64,000 nucleotides of DNA from Arthrobacter alpinus (GTDB taxonomy: Bacteria > Actinomycetota > Actinomycetes > Actinomycetales > Micrococcaceae), in assembly GCF_001294625.1 (NCBI RefSeq), contig NZ_CP012677.1, forward strand, positions 2,542,001-2,606,000, in the 5' to 3' direction. A program made the translations under genes and the position numbers. Below the pieces are notes generated by a model. The model was not told the origin of the DNA, ran no database searches, and was given only the letters and a program-made list of their open reading frames with translations. Shown here piece by piece: positions 56,201 through 64,000 of this stretch. Positions within the stretch are counted from its first letter, which is position 1. Each line of letters starts with the position of its first letter.

Positions 56201-56690
56201 GAGGGCCGCAGAGTTATCCGCTGTTGGCGTTGTGACGTGCGTGAACGTAACAATAATCCTACGTTGTATTACCTGAGCAATAGCATCGAATGAGTTCTTT
56301 TATAGGCATTTGATACGTGCTTGGAAGCGAACAGTCCCGGGAGACCGTTTACGTGCCATCCCTGACAGTGCAGTCGGCCGACCGCCCCAGTAATGTCCGG
56401 CATTCCAATCGGTCAGGAACAGCAATGCGCCCGCCGGCCCTGCCATTTCCCCCCAATCGGTAGAGTCGGATTTCGACTTGCCCAGAGCCCTGAGACCGGT
56501 TCTGGAGTGCAAGTTGGACGGAGGCTAGGTCTGCGTTCGCTGCCCCCCCAGAGGCTCAGGCCTAGCCTTCACTTTGGACACCTCGCTGTCGGTCATCCCG
56601 CTTCCCAGACGCTCCAGCACGTACCGCATAAGGTTCCCCTATAGGGAGGCGCGGGTGCCGGGGTATTGCTTGACGGGCTAGGCTCGCACC
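56201..56690. other. Gene-poor stretch between hipB remnant and secreted protein
   Basis: About 490 bp. An AT-rich segment at 56240-56310 may hold the former hipBA promoter. Short minus-strand frames (for example a peptide beginning MRYVLERLGSGMTDSEVSKVKA near 56625) have no recognised family and are not called. Nothing else was identified. Confidence 0.35.
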
Positions 56691-57107
56691 ATGAAGTCTC
56701 GGGTGATATTGCTGCTTACTCTTGGTGTGGGTGCCGCCGCGCTGGCACTCGTCCTCGTGGCCGGCCGCACGCCTTGGGCATGCCCGGCCATTGGGTACGC
56801 GTACGTGGGTGAGGTGGAGTTATTGTTTTCCGCGGAGCCGGTGTCGGTGGCGGCCTGCTTTGGGGATGGGTGCGCTCCTGAGGCCGTTACGGAGGACTCA
56901 GACGGAAAATGGTGGGTGCCGCAGTCGCCGCCCTACCTGACGACGCCCGTAAGCGTCACGTCCATTTATGTGGAAGCTGTGTCCGCTTCCGATTCCCGCA
57001 TAGCTCGCGTCCTGCAAATCGAAACGGAATCAACCGGCAACCACCCCTTCGCGCTCAATTGCGGCGGACCCTTCAGGTTCAAGCCCGTGCATGTGCCTCT
57101 CGGCTGA
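56691..57107 (+). CDS. Hypothetical membrane-anchored or secreted protein
   Basis: A 138-residue protein from ATG 56691 with an N-terminal signal/anchor helix (VILLLTLGVGAAALALVLVAG) and an extracytoplasmic domain containing four cysteines (ACPAIGYAYVGEVEL, ACFGDGC, LNCGGPF) that could form disulfides. Similar small proteins of unknown function are common in arthrobacters. No strong ribosome-binding site. It is convergent with the GNAT gene. Confidence 0.6.
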   Translation: MKSRVILLLTLGVGAAALALVLVAGRTPWACPAIGYAYVGEVELLFSAEPVSVAACFGDGCAPEAVTEDSDGKWWVPQSPPYLTTPVSVTSIYVEAVSASDSRIARVLQIETESTGNHPFALNCGGPFRFKPVHVPLG

Positions 57108-57153
57108 GCACCCCAGCCGGCGCATGCCGGGACAGGCCAGGCGCATGGTCATC

Positions 57154-57696
57154 CTAGCCGTGGAGCAGGATTTGGTAGAGGTTGTGGTCCTGCCAGCTCC
57201 CGGCAATCTGCAGGTATTGCGGGGCCATCCCAAACTGTTCGAAGCCGGACTTCAGCAGCACCCGCTGCGAGCCAACATTGTGCAGCAGCGTACCCGCTTC
57301 GATCCGGTGCAGGCCGAGTTCGTCACGGGCCATGTCCACGAGCGCCCGGACCGCAGCTGAAGCCAGCCCGCGGCCGGCGTACTGGCCGTCCACCCAATAG
57401 CCCAGTGCGGCGTTCTGGAACGGGCCGCGCACGATTCCTGCCAGGTTGAACCGGCCCACGAGGCTGCCACCGGCAAACAAGCCAAAGGGATGTCCCGTGC
57501 CGATTTCATGGGTGGCAAGGCGGCCGACAATGTCGGCACTCTGCCAGTCCTCGGTGTAGTACTCCTCGGGGCGTACCGGTTCCCAAGGCGCCAAATGGTC
57601 ACGGTTGCGCACATATGCGGCGGCGAGCGCCGCCGCATCGCTGGGGCGCAGAATGCGCAGGCTGACATCTTCACTAATCTTGCGGGGTTCTAACAC
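57154..57696 (-). CDS. GNAT-family N-acetyltransferase (RimJ/RimL type)
   Basis: A 180-residue acetyltransferase. LRILRPSDAAALAAAY at the start, LGYWVDGQYAGRGLASAAVRALVDMA (acetyl-CoA-binding motif with Q-x-x-G-x-G/A spacing) and LHRIEAGTLLHNVGSQRVLLKSGFEQFG follow the RimJ/RimL pattern. The start is GTG 57696. It may acetylate a ribosomal protein N-terminus or a small amine; the target is not deducible. One of few intact genes in this decayed stretch. Confidence 0.85.
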   Translation of the reverse strand: MLEPRKISEDVSLRILRPSDAAALAAAYVRNRDHLAPWEPVRPEEYYTEDWQSADIVGRLATHEIGTGHPFGLFAGGSLVGRFNLAGIVRGPFQNAALGYWVDGQYAGRGLASAAVRALVDMARDELGLHRIEAGTLLHNVGSQRVLLKSGFEQFGMAPQYLQIAGSWQDHNLYQILLHG

Positions 57697-57819
57697 GTGC
57701 CAACACTACTCGTGGGAAGTCTTTGCCAGCACCATTGGGTACCCAGCCCGGCCGAGGCCCGGTTTCACGCCGTCGACTGTTGCACCAGAGCCGGGGCATA
57801 CCCCAGAGCGGAGGCTAGT

Positions 57820-58089
57820 GATCAGCAGCTGGCCTATGGCGCGCGAACCGTGGTCGACGGCGTGAATCTCCCGGTTGAGCGCGGCAAGATTTTCGGACGC
57901 CTCGGCTCGAACGGTGCGGGGAAAACAACCACGCTGAAGGACATTGAGGGTGTTCTCAAGCTGAAGTCCAGCATCCTCCTGCCCCCCCATTCCATGGAGG
58001 ACAATCCGCAGGTCGTGGCGCTCGCCCACGGTGCGCTCACCCTGGAAGGCGCCTTCACCGGCCTGACGGAAAGTGAAATCCGTGACTAA
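57820..58089 (+). pseudogene. ABC-2-type transporter ATPase with large internal deletion
   Basis: The frame reads LAYGARTVVDGVNLPVERGKIFG ... LGSNGAGKTTTLKDIEGVLK, the beginning of an ABC ATPase with Walker A, then passes directly to SSILLPPHSMEDNPQVVALAHGALTLEGAF, the region after the H-loop. Roughly 130 residues with the signature and Walker B are gone. No proper start codon context. The 223 bp that follow show no gene. Confidence 0.7.
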
Positions 58090-58312
58090 AACCGACGCCA
58101 CATGCGTCCGCGCCTCACAGAGCCTGGCCATGCAGTCGCTGCTGCGGCCAGGCCCAATCACGGCTTGGCGTCGCGGGCTGGACCCCCTTCCGCAGAAATC
58201 GTCGTGTTCGCCTATATCGGGATCCGCTGGTTCCGTTGGGAATCCCGGTGACTACCTGCCTCCTTAGTTGCCGTCCAGCTGTTCCTCAATACTGAACGAC
58301 GGCGTCGGGGGG

Positions 58313-58861
58313 CTAAACGGCGTAACGCCGTATTCCGCCGGCCTGGAGCTGCCCCGGCCGGCCAGCAGCCCGCACGGCGGGAACACGCCCACCCGTCGAG
58401 ATGGCAAGCCTCGCGATCTCCTCGATGGCGTCGTGCCGCGTCGGCAGCGTCACTGGGCACCCCTGGAACGTCAACCTCATGGGCGGTGGCATCTGGCGCC
58501 ACCTCCACAGGGCGAAACCCGTTCTGGGAGATCGCAAGGACCAAGGCCGCCTGCGGAAAAGTAGTTGCACGGAGCAATTGTGTGATCGAAAACCGATCAC
58601 CAACACTGATGTGCTCTTTGAGCTCATTTGGAAGCCGGTATCGTCCAGCAATTCGGCCAGTTACTCTTCTACTGCCGTCTCTGTGCCTGCATCGTTTTGA
58701 CCACGGAATTGCGCAATCACTCTGTCAAAGAGTGACTTTGCCAGCAAAAGGTTGCGCTCGCCATCCACCGGATCGGGGCTAGCCGGCAGGTAAATACTCA
58801 TACTGAGCGGCTCCCGCGAAGAGGCAAGTCGTTGAATATCAACAGTGTGGAGCCTTCTCAC
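58313..58861 (-). pseudogene. baeRF-type (bacterial archaeo-eukaryotic release factor-like) protein, degraded
   Basis: From GTG 58861 the frame reads RRLHTVDIQRLA ... MSIYLPASPDPVDGERNLLLAKSLFDRVIAQFRG, then TAA inside VEE-LAELLDDTGF. A second frame has HISVGDRFSITQLLRATTFPQAALVLAISQNGFRPVEVAPDA ... VPGVPSDAADAA, and a third EEIARLAISTGGRV ... GGIRRYAV, the usual C-terminus. The middle of the protein and the central catalytic-like domain are missing. It directly follows umuD on the same strand (40-bp gap). Confidence 0.65.
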
Positions 58862-58901
58862 CCCTAGCGGTCCACCCGCTTCCTGCCGGACGAAAAGGCA
58901 C

Positions 58902-59300
58902 CTAAACGTGGTGCAGGCAGCGGGTGACAACACCCCACACGGTGAGCTCCGCCGCACCTGGGCCACCGCCAGGGACAGGTAACGGCTGGTTGGCGGGCTC
59001 TGCGAGCAGGGAGGTTCCGGCGTCGCGCATCACCAAGCGGCGGATCAACAGCTCGCCATCCATCACAGCAACCACCACGGAACCATCCTTGGGCGCAAGG
59101 GACCTGTCGACGATGACCTCGTCACCGTCGCTGATACCGGCGCCCGCCATGGAGTCCCCCGCAACGCGCATGATGAACGTGCATGTGCGGTCCCTAATTA
59201 GGTGCCTGTTGAGGTCGATGCCGCCGTTGAAATAATCGCGCGCCGGGGAAGGAAACCCTCGGGGGTCGGTGTCCGGGGCAAGCGGCACTGCCAGGTCCAT
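58902..59300 (-). CDS. umuD: UmuD-type S24 peptidase-like protein with Lys-to-Arg change at the active site
   Basis: A 132-residue LexA/UmuD-fold protein. GFPSPARDYFNGGIDLNRHLI and RVAGDSMAGAGISDGDEVIVDRS carry the nucleophile Ser50. The general-base Lys expected in DGExxxKRL is Arg87 (DGELLIRRL), and the usual Ala/Cys-Gly cleavage site is Arg14-Gly15. Both suggest that self-cleavage to UmuD' is impaired. ATG 59300 is chosen; GTG 59312 is possible. A LexA-like box lies 21 bp upstream. umuC is 3.8 kb downstream, separated by decayed genes. Confidence 0.85.
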   Translation of the reverse strand: MDLAVPLAPDTDPRGFPSPARDYFNGGIDLNRHLIRDRTCTFIMRVAGDSMAGAGISDGDEVIVDRSLAPKDGSVVVAVMDGELLIRRLVMRDAGTSLLAEPANQPLPVPGGGPGAAELTVWGVVTRCLHHV

Positions 59301-59321
59301 ACCAAACACCACACCACCGCC

Positions 59322-59337
59322 TAGAACAAGTATTCGA
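59322..59337 (-). promoter_or_regulatory. LexA (SOS) box upstream of umuD
   Basis: The sequence TAGAACAAGTATTCGA matches the actinobacterial LexA consensus TCGAAC-N4-GTTCGA at 10 of 12 specified bases (complement read as TCGAATACTTGTTCTA). It sits directly upstream of umuD, where SOS control is expected. Confidence 0.65.
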
Positions 59338-59402
59338 GTAATTAGTGTAGCACCGGCAGGCCCCCTCTGTTCCCGAATCGGGGTGCATGCTTAGATGGAA
59401 CC

Positions 59403-59894
59403 ATGCCCATCCTCATTGTTCTGCGCGGCAATTCCGGCTCCGGGAAGAGCACTGTGGCCAGGGCGTTGCAGCGCGAACTCGGTGCGGCTTGGATCGAGCA
59501 GGACTATTTCCGCAGGGTGGTCCTGGGCGAGAGGGGCAACTACTCCCCTCTCACCGTGGAGCTGATTGAACGCTCCAGCGCACTGGCCCTGCGCCACGGG
59601 CGCACGGTCATCATGGACGGCATATTCAACGCTTCGAAGTACGGTGAGGCGTTCCGGCGGCTCCGCGACGGACACCCCGGCCCCAGCTGGTTCTACGCCT
59701 ATGACCTGACGCTGGAAGAGACTGTCCACCGCCACCAAAGCCGCCCGCGCAAGGCTGCCCACTTCGGCGAAAAACAGATGGGCGGATGGTATCGCGGCTG
59801 GGACCCGCTGCCCGGGATCCACGAACAGCGCATCCTGGCCGCGGATTCCCTGGAGGCGACTGTGGCGCGAATCCTCACCGATCTCGGGGTTTGA
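59403..59894 (+). CDS. P-loop kinase / AAA-type ATPase (AAA_33)
   Basis: A 163-residue small kinase-like protein. Walker A RGNSGSGKST lies at residues 8-17; IEQDYFRRVVLGE and TVIMDGIFNASKYGEAFRRL resemble nucleoside/gluconate kinase or zeta-toxin-like folds; HRHQSRPRKAAHFGEKQMGGWY gives a basic lid region. The phosphate acceptor is unknown. It is divergent from umuD and convergent with the ferritin-like gene. Confidence 0.82.
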   Translation: MPILIVLRGNSGSGKSTVARALQRELGAAWIEQDYFRRVVLGERGNYSPLTVELIERSSALALRHGRTVIMDGIFNASKYGEAFRRLRDGHPGPSWFYAYDLTLEETVHRHQSRPRKAAHFGEKQMGGWYRGWDPLPGIHEQRILAADSLEATVARILTDLGV

Positions 59895-59935
59895 GAATGC
59901 GCGACGGGGCGCTGGATGGAGCCCAGCGGGACGAG

Positions 59936-60640
59936 TTAGGCTGTCAGCCCCAGCTGGCTCATACGCCGGGAATGGCTGCGCGTCAGGGACGTCAGGATTG
60001 CGGAAATCTCGGCGGCGGCCTCTTCCTGGGTCCCGTCGGGGCTCAAGCCCACCAGAAAACTGTGCTGCGCTCCAATCCTTTGCGTCTGAGCCAGGGCCTC
60101 GCCCACCAGGCGCCGTCCCCACAAAGCCAGCCGTGAGGAAAGCCGCGGGTCCTCCCCCAACATGGTCTGCAACCGTTCCTCCAACAGTGCCCGCTGCTGC
60201 TCGCTGGTGCGCACCTGCGCAACCACCTCGCTGGTGTCCGCGTCAAGGTGCGCGCAGATGGCAGCGTAAAAGTCCTCGGTGATGGCATCCACCACATACG
60301 CCTTCATCAACGACTCATGCCAGTCGGCGGGCCGGGTCCGCTCATGGAAGGCCTCCACGATCCGCTGGAACGGCAACATGGCTAGCTCCGGGTCCATCCC
60401 CATCACTTCCAGACGGGCACACACAATCTCAAAGTGGCCAAACTCGGCCACCGCCATTTTCCCCACGACGGCGCGGTCGCGCAGGGTGGGCGAATAGCGG
60501 GCATCGGAGGACAGTCGCTCAAAAGCGGACAACTTCCCGTAGGCAATACTGCCCAGCAGGTCAACGACAAATTTGTCGTAGCGGGCGCTGAGCTCGCCGG
60601 CCGAAACTGAATCGTCGGCGTCGGAAGAGGGAATACTCAT
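59936..60640 (-). CDS. Ferritin-like fold protein (MiaE_2 family)
   Basis: A 234-residue helical protein of the ferritin-like family related to tRNA hydroxylase MiaE. Candidate iron ligands are seen in FGHFEIVCARLEVMG and in ADWHESLMKAYVVDAITEDFYAAI, with further Glu in SEQQRALLEERL. It is conserved beside the RNB and DEAD-box genes in related genomes. The substrate is unknown. ATG 60640 has no strong ribosome-binding site. Confidence 0.78.
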   Translation of the reverse strand: MSIPSSDADDSVSAGELSARYDKFVVDLLGSIAYGKLSAFERLSSDARYSPTLRDRAVVGKMAVAEFGHFEIVCARLEVMGMDPELAMLPFQRIVEAFHERTRPADWHESLMKAYVVDAITEDFYAAICAHLDADTSEVVAQVRTSEQQRALLEERLQTMLGEDPRLSSRLALWGRRLVGEALAQTQRIGAQHSFLVGLSPDGTQEEAAAEISAILTSLTRSHSRRMSQLGLTA

Positions 60641-60705
60641 ACGCTCAAGGGTAATGCGTGCCGCGCCGCCCTTGCTCCCTGCGCGGAATCGTTTACGCTA
60701 AAACC

Positions 60706-62196
60706 GTGCCGTACTCATATATTGACGTCAAGGGCAGCGCCGCCCAAAAAGAACTCGCCCGCGCCCTCGAGGCCTTGAGTACCGAGTTCAAACTCCCGGC
60801 CGACTTTGACCCGCCGGTCCTGGCAGAGGTGGATGCCGTGATCGCCCACCACCAGCTCCCGTCCCCCGACCTGACCGCGCTACCGTTTGTCACCATCGAC
60901 CCGCCCACCTCCCAGGACTTGGACCAGGCCATGTTCCTGGAACGTGAGGGCACCGGTTATGTGGTTCACTACGCCATTGCCGACGTCCCCTCCTTTGTCC
61001 GCGCTGGCGGGGCCCTGGACGCCGAAACCCGCCGCCGCGGCCAGACCATCTACACCCCCGGGAACCGTGTCCCCTTACATCCGGAGTCCCTAAGCGAGGG
61101 TGCCGCCAGCCTGTTCGCCAACGATCCTCGCTCAGCCTTCGTCTGGGAAATCCACCTGGACGCCGACGGCGCACAGCGCTCTGCCTTTGTCCGCCGGGCC
61201 ACCGTCCAAAGCGTGGCGAAGCTTGGGTATGAGCAAGCCCAGCAGATGTACGACGACGGGAACGCGCCATCCGCGTTTGCCGAAACGTTATCCCTGCTGG
61301 CTGAGATAGGGTCCAAGCGGATCGTCTTGGAACGGGCCCGGGGCGGTGCGAGCTTGAAGGTGCCCCAGCAGGAGGTGGGGTTCCTCAACGGCCACTACGT
61401 CCTCGAATTCCGTCCCGAACTTCCCATCGAGGACTGGAATGCACAGATCTCCCTACTCACGGGCATGGCCGCCGCCCAGGTCATGATCGATGGCAGGGTC
61501 GGCATCCTGCGCACCATGCCGGCCCCGGACGCCGATGCCGTGGAGGCCTACCGCCTGCGCACCGTGGCGCTGGGTAAGCCCTGGATGCCCGGGGTGGAAT
61601 ACGGCGAATACCTGCGCAGCCTTGACACGGCCAACCCCAAGCAGCTGGCCCTGATGCATGCCGCCACAACTTTGTTTCGCGGGGCCGGGTACACCCCCTT
61701 CCACGGCACAGTCCCAGACGGCGTAATACAGGCCGCCGTCGCCGCCCCCTACGCCCATGCCACCGCCCCGCTGCGCCGGCTTGTGGACAGGTTTGTGCTG
61801 ACCATTTGCTCCGCCTTATGCGCCGGGACGGACGTACCGGCCTGGGCCGTGTCGGCCCTGGCCGAGCTCCCGGAGATCATGGCCGCCTCCAACCAGTTGG
61901 CCAGCAGGGTGGAGGCGGCCGCCATCGACACCGTGGAAGCAGCGCTGCTGCACCATCACGTCGGCTCGGAATTCGACGCCGTCGTTCTAGCCGGGCCCAA
62001 GCAGAACGCGCACAACTCAAAGTCTGCCGCAGCCCGCAGCACCATCCAGATCGCCGAACCGGCCGTAAGTGGCTATTGCGAGGGCGACCTGGAACCGGGA
62101 ACCATCGTCCGGGTGAAGCTACTAGCGGCGGACATCGCCACCCGGACCGTGAAGTTTGTCCCGGTGGCCGCGCTTGTCGAGGAAATAGCCCGGTGA
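60706..62196 (+). CDS. RNB-domain ribonuclease (RNase II family)
   Basis: A 496-residue hydrolytic 3'-5' exoribonuclease. The catalytic motif FVTIDPPTSQDLDQAMFLE (four Asp) lies near residues 62-80; YTPGNRVPLHPESLSEGAASLF and the C-terminal ATAPLRRLVDRFV are characteristic. There is no N-terminal cold-shock domain, and the C-terminal S1-like part is short. GTG 60706 (MPYSYIDVKG) is chosen over ATG 60658; a TACGCT element 6 nt upstream suggests a leaderless mRNA. It is divergent from the ferritin-like gene. Confidence 0.9.
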   Translation: MPYSYIDVKGSAAQKELARALEALSTEFKLPADFDPPVLAEVDAVIAHHQLPSPDLTALPFVTIDPPTSQDLDQAMFLEREGTGYVVHYAIADVPSFVRAGGALDAETRRRGQTIYTPGNRVPLHPESLSEGAASLFANDPRSAFVWEIHLDADGAQRSAFVRRATVQSVAKLGYEQAQQMYDDGNAPSAFAETLSLLAEIGSKRIVLERARGGASLKVPQQEVGFLNGHYVLEFRPELPIEDWNAQISLLTGMAAAQVMIDGRVGILRTMPAPDADAVEAYRLRTVALGKPWMPGVEYGEYLRSLDTANPKQLALMHAATTLFRGAGYTPFHGTVPDGVIQAAVAAPYAHATAPLRRLVDRFVLTICSALCAGTDVPAWAVSALAELPEIMAASNQLASRVEAAAIDTVEAALLHHHVGSEFDAVVLAGPKQNAHNSKSAAARSTIQIAEPAVSGYCEGDLEPGTIVRVKLLAADIATRTVKFVPVAALVEEIAR

Positions 62197-62458
62197 GAGG
62201 CTAGACTGTGAGGGTAGACATGGATGCCCGGTCGTTGATAGATGATTTGAATTCAACAAACCCGCCCCTACGCGCGTCTTTATGCTCTTCCCGTACATTG
62301 CCTTTGTTCTTGGCGGCGGGAGGGTAAGTTTTTGTTAGCCCGCGATCGGCTTCCCCAAGAACGTGCTGTCCATCATGGCTCCGTTTGGCCTTCTCAAAGT
62401 GCCCGCGTTGAGCCTGAGAAAACTCAGCACCTGTATAGACGAATTGAATGGTAAGCAC
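62197..62458. other. Leader region of the DEAD-box helicase gene
   Basis: About 260 bp between the RNB stop and the presumed helicase start. A -10-like TAGACT lies at 62202-62207. The remainder could be a long 5' untranslated leader, often found for RNA helicases, or the N-terminal coding region if ATG 62375 is used. No other gene was recognised. Confidence 0.4.
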
Positions 62459-64000
62459 TTGAGCATTGAAACAGATTCCCTCCTGCACGCAGAAGATAGC
62501 AGCGAGGCCATTGAAGTTGACGGAACACTTGTTAGCACGCAGGCTCCGCACCACGAAGAGAAGGAAACGTTTGCCAGCTTCGGCGTGCACCCGGACATTG
62601 TGTCCTCATTGCACGAGGCTGGCATCACCCACCCCTTCCCGATCCAGGCCATGACACTGCCCATCGCGCTGGCCGGCCACGATATCATCGGCCAGGCCAA
62701 GACCGGAACGGGCAAGACCCTCGGTTTCGGCATCCCGGCCCTCCAGCGCGTGGTGGGACCCAAAGATGAGGGCTTCGACAAGCTGGCCGCCCCCGGCGCC
62801 CCGCAGGCCATGGTCATTGTGCCCACCCGCGAACTGGCTGTTCAGGTTGCCGGCGACCTCATCGTCGCCTCCAAGCACCGCGGCGTGCGCATAGCCACCA
62901 TTTACGGTGGCCGTGCCTACGAGCCCCAGGTGGAGGCCCTGCAAAAGGGTGTGGAACTGATTGTCGGCACACCGGGCCGCCTAATCGACCTGTTCAAGCA
63001 AAAGCACCTGAACCTGAAGAACGTACGCATCGTCATCCTCGACGAGGCTGACGAAATGCTGGACCTGGGCTTCCTGCCCGACGTCGAGACCCTGATCGCC
63101 GGCACCCCCGCCGTCCGCCAGACGCTGTTGTTCTCCGCGACCATGCCCGGCCCGGTGGTGGCAATGGCGCGACGCTACATGACCCAGCCCACCCATATCC
63201 GTGCGGCCGACCCCGACGACGAGGGCCTGACCAAGCGCGACATCCGCCAATTGATCTACCGCGCCCACAACCTGGACAAGATCGAGGTCCTGGCCCGGAT
63301 CCTGCAGGCCAAGGGCCGTGGCCGTTCCATCATTTTCACCAAGACTAAGCGCACCGCCGCTAAGGTTGCCGAGGAACTGGTGGACCGCGGCTTCGCAGCC
63401 GCCGCCATCCACGGCGACCTCGGCCAGGGTGCCCGCGAGCAGGCGCTGCGTGCTTTCCGCAACAACAAGGTTGACGTGCTGGTCGCCACCGACGTTGCCG
63501 CCCGCGGCATCGACGTGGACGATGTCACCCACGTAGTCAACTACCAGTGCGTGGAAGATGAAAAGATTTATCTGCACCGCGTGGGGCGCACGGGCCGGGC
63601 GGGCAACAAGGGCACGGCCGTGACCTTTGTCGACTGGGACGACATGCCTCGCTGGGCCCTGATCAACAAGGCCTTGGGTCTGAGCACCCCCGAGCCGATC
63701 GAAACCTACTCCTCCTCCCCGCACCTGTACACGGACCTTGACATCCCCGAGGGCACCAAGGGCCGCCTGCCCCGCAACATGCGCACGCACGCCGGCATTG
63801 ACGCCGAGGCCATGGAGGACCTGGGCGAGACAGGCAAGCGCAATTCCCCCAAGTCCGGCGGCCGCGAAGGCGAGCGTGGAGGTAACCGTGGTGGCAACCG
63901 CTCAGGTGCCCACCACGGCGAGAAGCGTCGTGAAGGCGCCAGCACGGGCACCAGCAGCACCGGCTCCACCAGCACAGGCGAGAAGCGCGACGGCGGCCGG
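62459..64000 (+). CDS. rhlE: DEAD-box RNA helicase (RhlE-type), 3' end outside window
   Basis: At least 514 residues of an ATP-dependent RNA helicase, open to the window end. Q-motif FASFGVHPDIVSSL and IQAMTLP, motif I AKTGTGKT, Ia PTRELAVQ, Ib GTPGRL, II DEADEM (63041-63058), III SAT, IV SIIFTKTKR, V ATDVAARGIDV and VI HRVGRTGRAG are all present. The tail is Gly/Arg/Ser-rich as usual. The start is uncertain: TTG 62459 fits family length, ATG 62375 is in frame upstream. The role is in RNA structure remodelling and degradation. Confidence 0.92.
   Translation, partial: MSIETDSLLHAEDSSEAIEVDGTLVSTQAPHHEEKETFASFGVHPDIVSSLHEAGITHPFPIQAMTLPIALAGHDIIGQAKTGTGKTLGFGIPALQRVVGPKDEGFDKLAAPGAPQAMVIVPTRELAVQVAGDLIVASKHRGVRIATIYGGRAYEPQVEALQKGVELIVGTPGRLIDLFKQKHLNLKNVRIVILDEADEMLDLGFLPDVETLIAGTPAVRQTLLFSATMPGPVVAMARRYMTQPTHIRAADPDDEGLTKRDIRQLIYRAHNLDKIEVLARILQAKGRGRSIIFTKTKRTAAKVAEELVDRGFAAAAIHGDLGQGAREQALRAFRNNKVDVLVATDVAARGIDVDDVTHVVNYQCVEDEKIYLHRVGRTGRAGNKGTAVTFVDWDDMPRWALINKALGLSTPEPIETYSSSPHLYTDLDIPEGTKGRLPRNMRTHAGIDAEAMEDLGETGKRNSPKSGGREGERGGNRGGNRSGAHHGEKRREGASTGTSSTGSTSTGEKRDGGR

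Noticed and set aside
62201-62590. Minus-strand 129-codon frame before the DEAD-box gene
   Set aside because: Overlaps the helicase N-terminus antisense and has no family features.

Overview
The window is high-GC actinobacterial chromosome of Arthrobacter / Micrococcaceae type. The evidence is gene content: the mycobacterial-type helicase-nuclease pair AdnA/AdnB, UvrD2 with a Cys4 motif and HRDC domain, a coproporphyrin-dependent heme cluster with HemQ, a DUF3107 protein and a MoeZ-type E1-rhodanese. From memory of family synteny, the backbone follows the order known around M. tuberculosis Rv3195-Rv3211: DUF2342 metalloprotease, E1-like protein, uvrD2, nudC, adnB/adnA, MGMT-like protein, moeZ, tetR, DUF3107, ferritin-like protein, rhlE-type helicase. 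No rRNA, tRNA or CRISPR array was seen.

Layout. 0-6.8 kb: metalloprotease end, YgjP-like peptidase, ThiF/E1-like protein, UvrD2, NudC, phosphotransferase. 6.8-16.6 kb: an island bounded by two inverted, same-length (1298 bp) ISAzo13-type insertion sequences. It carries a P2A cation ATPase, a glycine-zipper peptide, a frameshifted KfrA-like plasmid gene, a polymer-forming membrane protein and two truncated genes (4-TM protein, cupredoxin). The island splits one small gene whose 5' part is at 6.8-7.1 kb and whose 3' end is at 16.6 kb. 16.65-24.7 kb: DNA-repair block (adnB, adnA, alkyltransferase-like protein) and a DEDDh exonuclease. 25-27.5 kb: amino-acid ABC importer, followed by esterase and MOSC pseudogenes. 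28.6-39 kb: heme cluster hemE-cgoX-hemQ-cpfC-hemC-hemD-hemB-hemL, with hemA divergent. 39-43.6 kb: SDR, IS3 remnant, moeZ/thiF, tetR, DUF3107. 43.7-47.5 kb: PCD-VOC fusion, then thiO-thiS-thiG behind a TPP riboswitch, with thiE divergent. 47.5-51 kb: pseudogenes only (DinB, TetR, FUSC, phosphodiesterase, ABC ATPase). 51-55 kb: two flavoenzymes, a DUF2809 protein and umuC. 55-58.9 kb: hipBA remnants, two intact small genes, ABC and baeRF pseudogenes. 58.9-64 kb: umuD with a LexA-like box, P-loop kinase, ferritin-like protein, RNB ribonuclease, DEAD-box helicase running off the end.

How it fits together. The heme genes cover glutamyl-tRNA to coproheme and heme. The thiazole genes plus the E1-rhodanese supply ThiS-dependent thiazole synthesis. 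NudC, UvrD2, AdnAB, ATL and UmuDC form a DNA and nucleotide maintenance theme. The most unusual features are the IS-bounded island with its 25-bp inverted outer flanks, a UmuD whose expected catalytic lysine reads as arginine and which is separated from umuC by about 3.8 kb, and about fifteen genes decayed by internal deletions, nonsense codons and frameshifts. Several of the frameshifts lie in homopolymer runs and could be sequencing errors.
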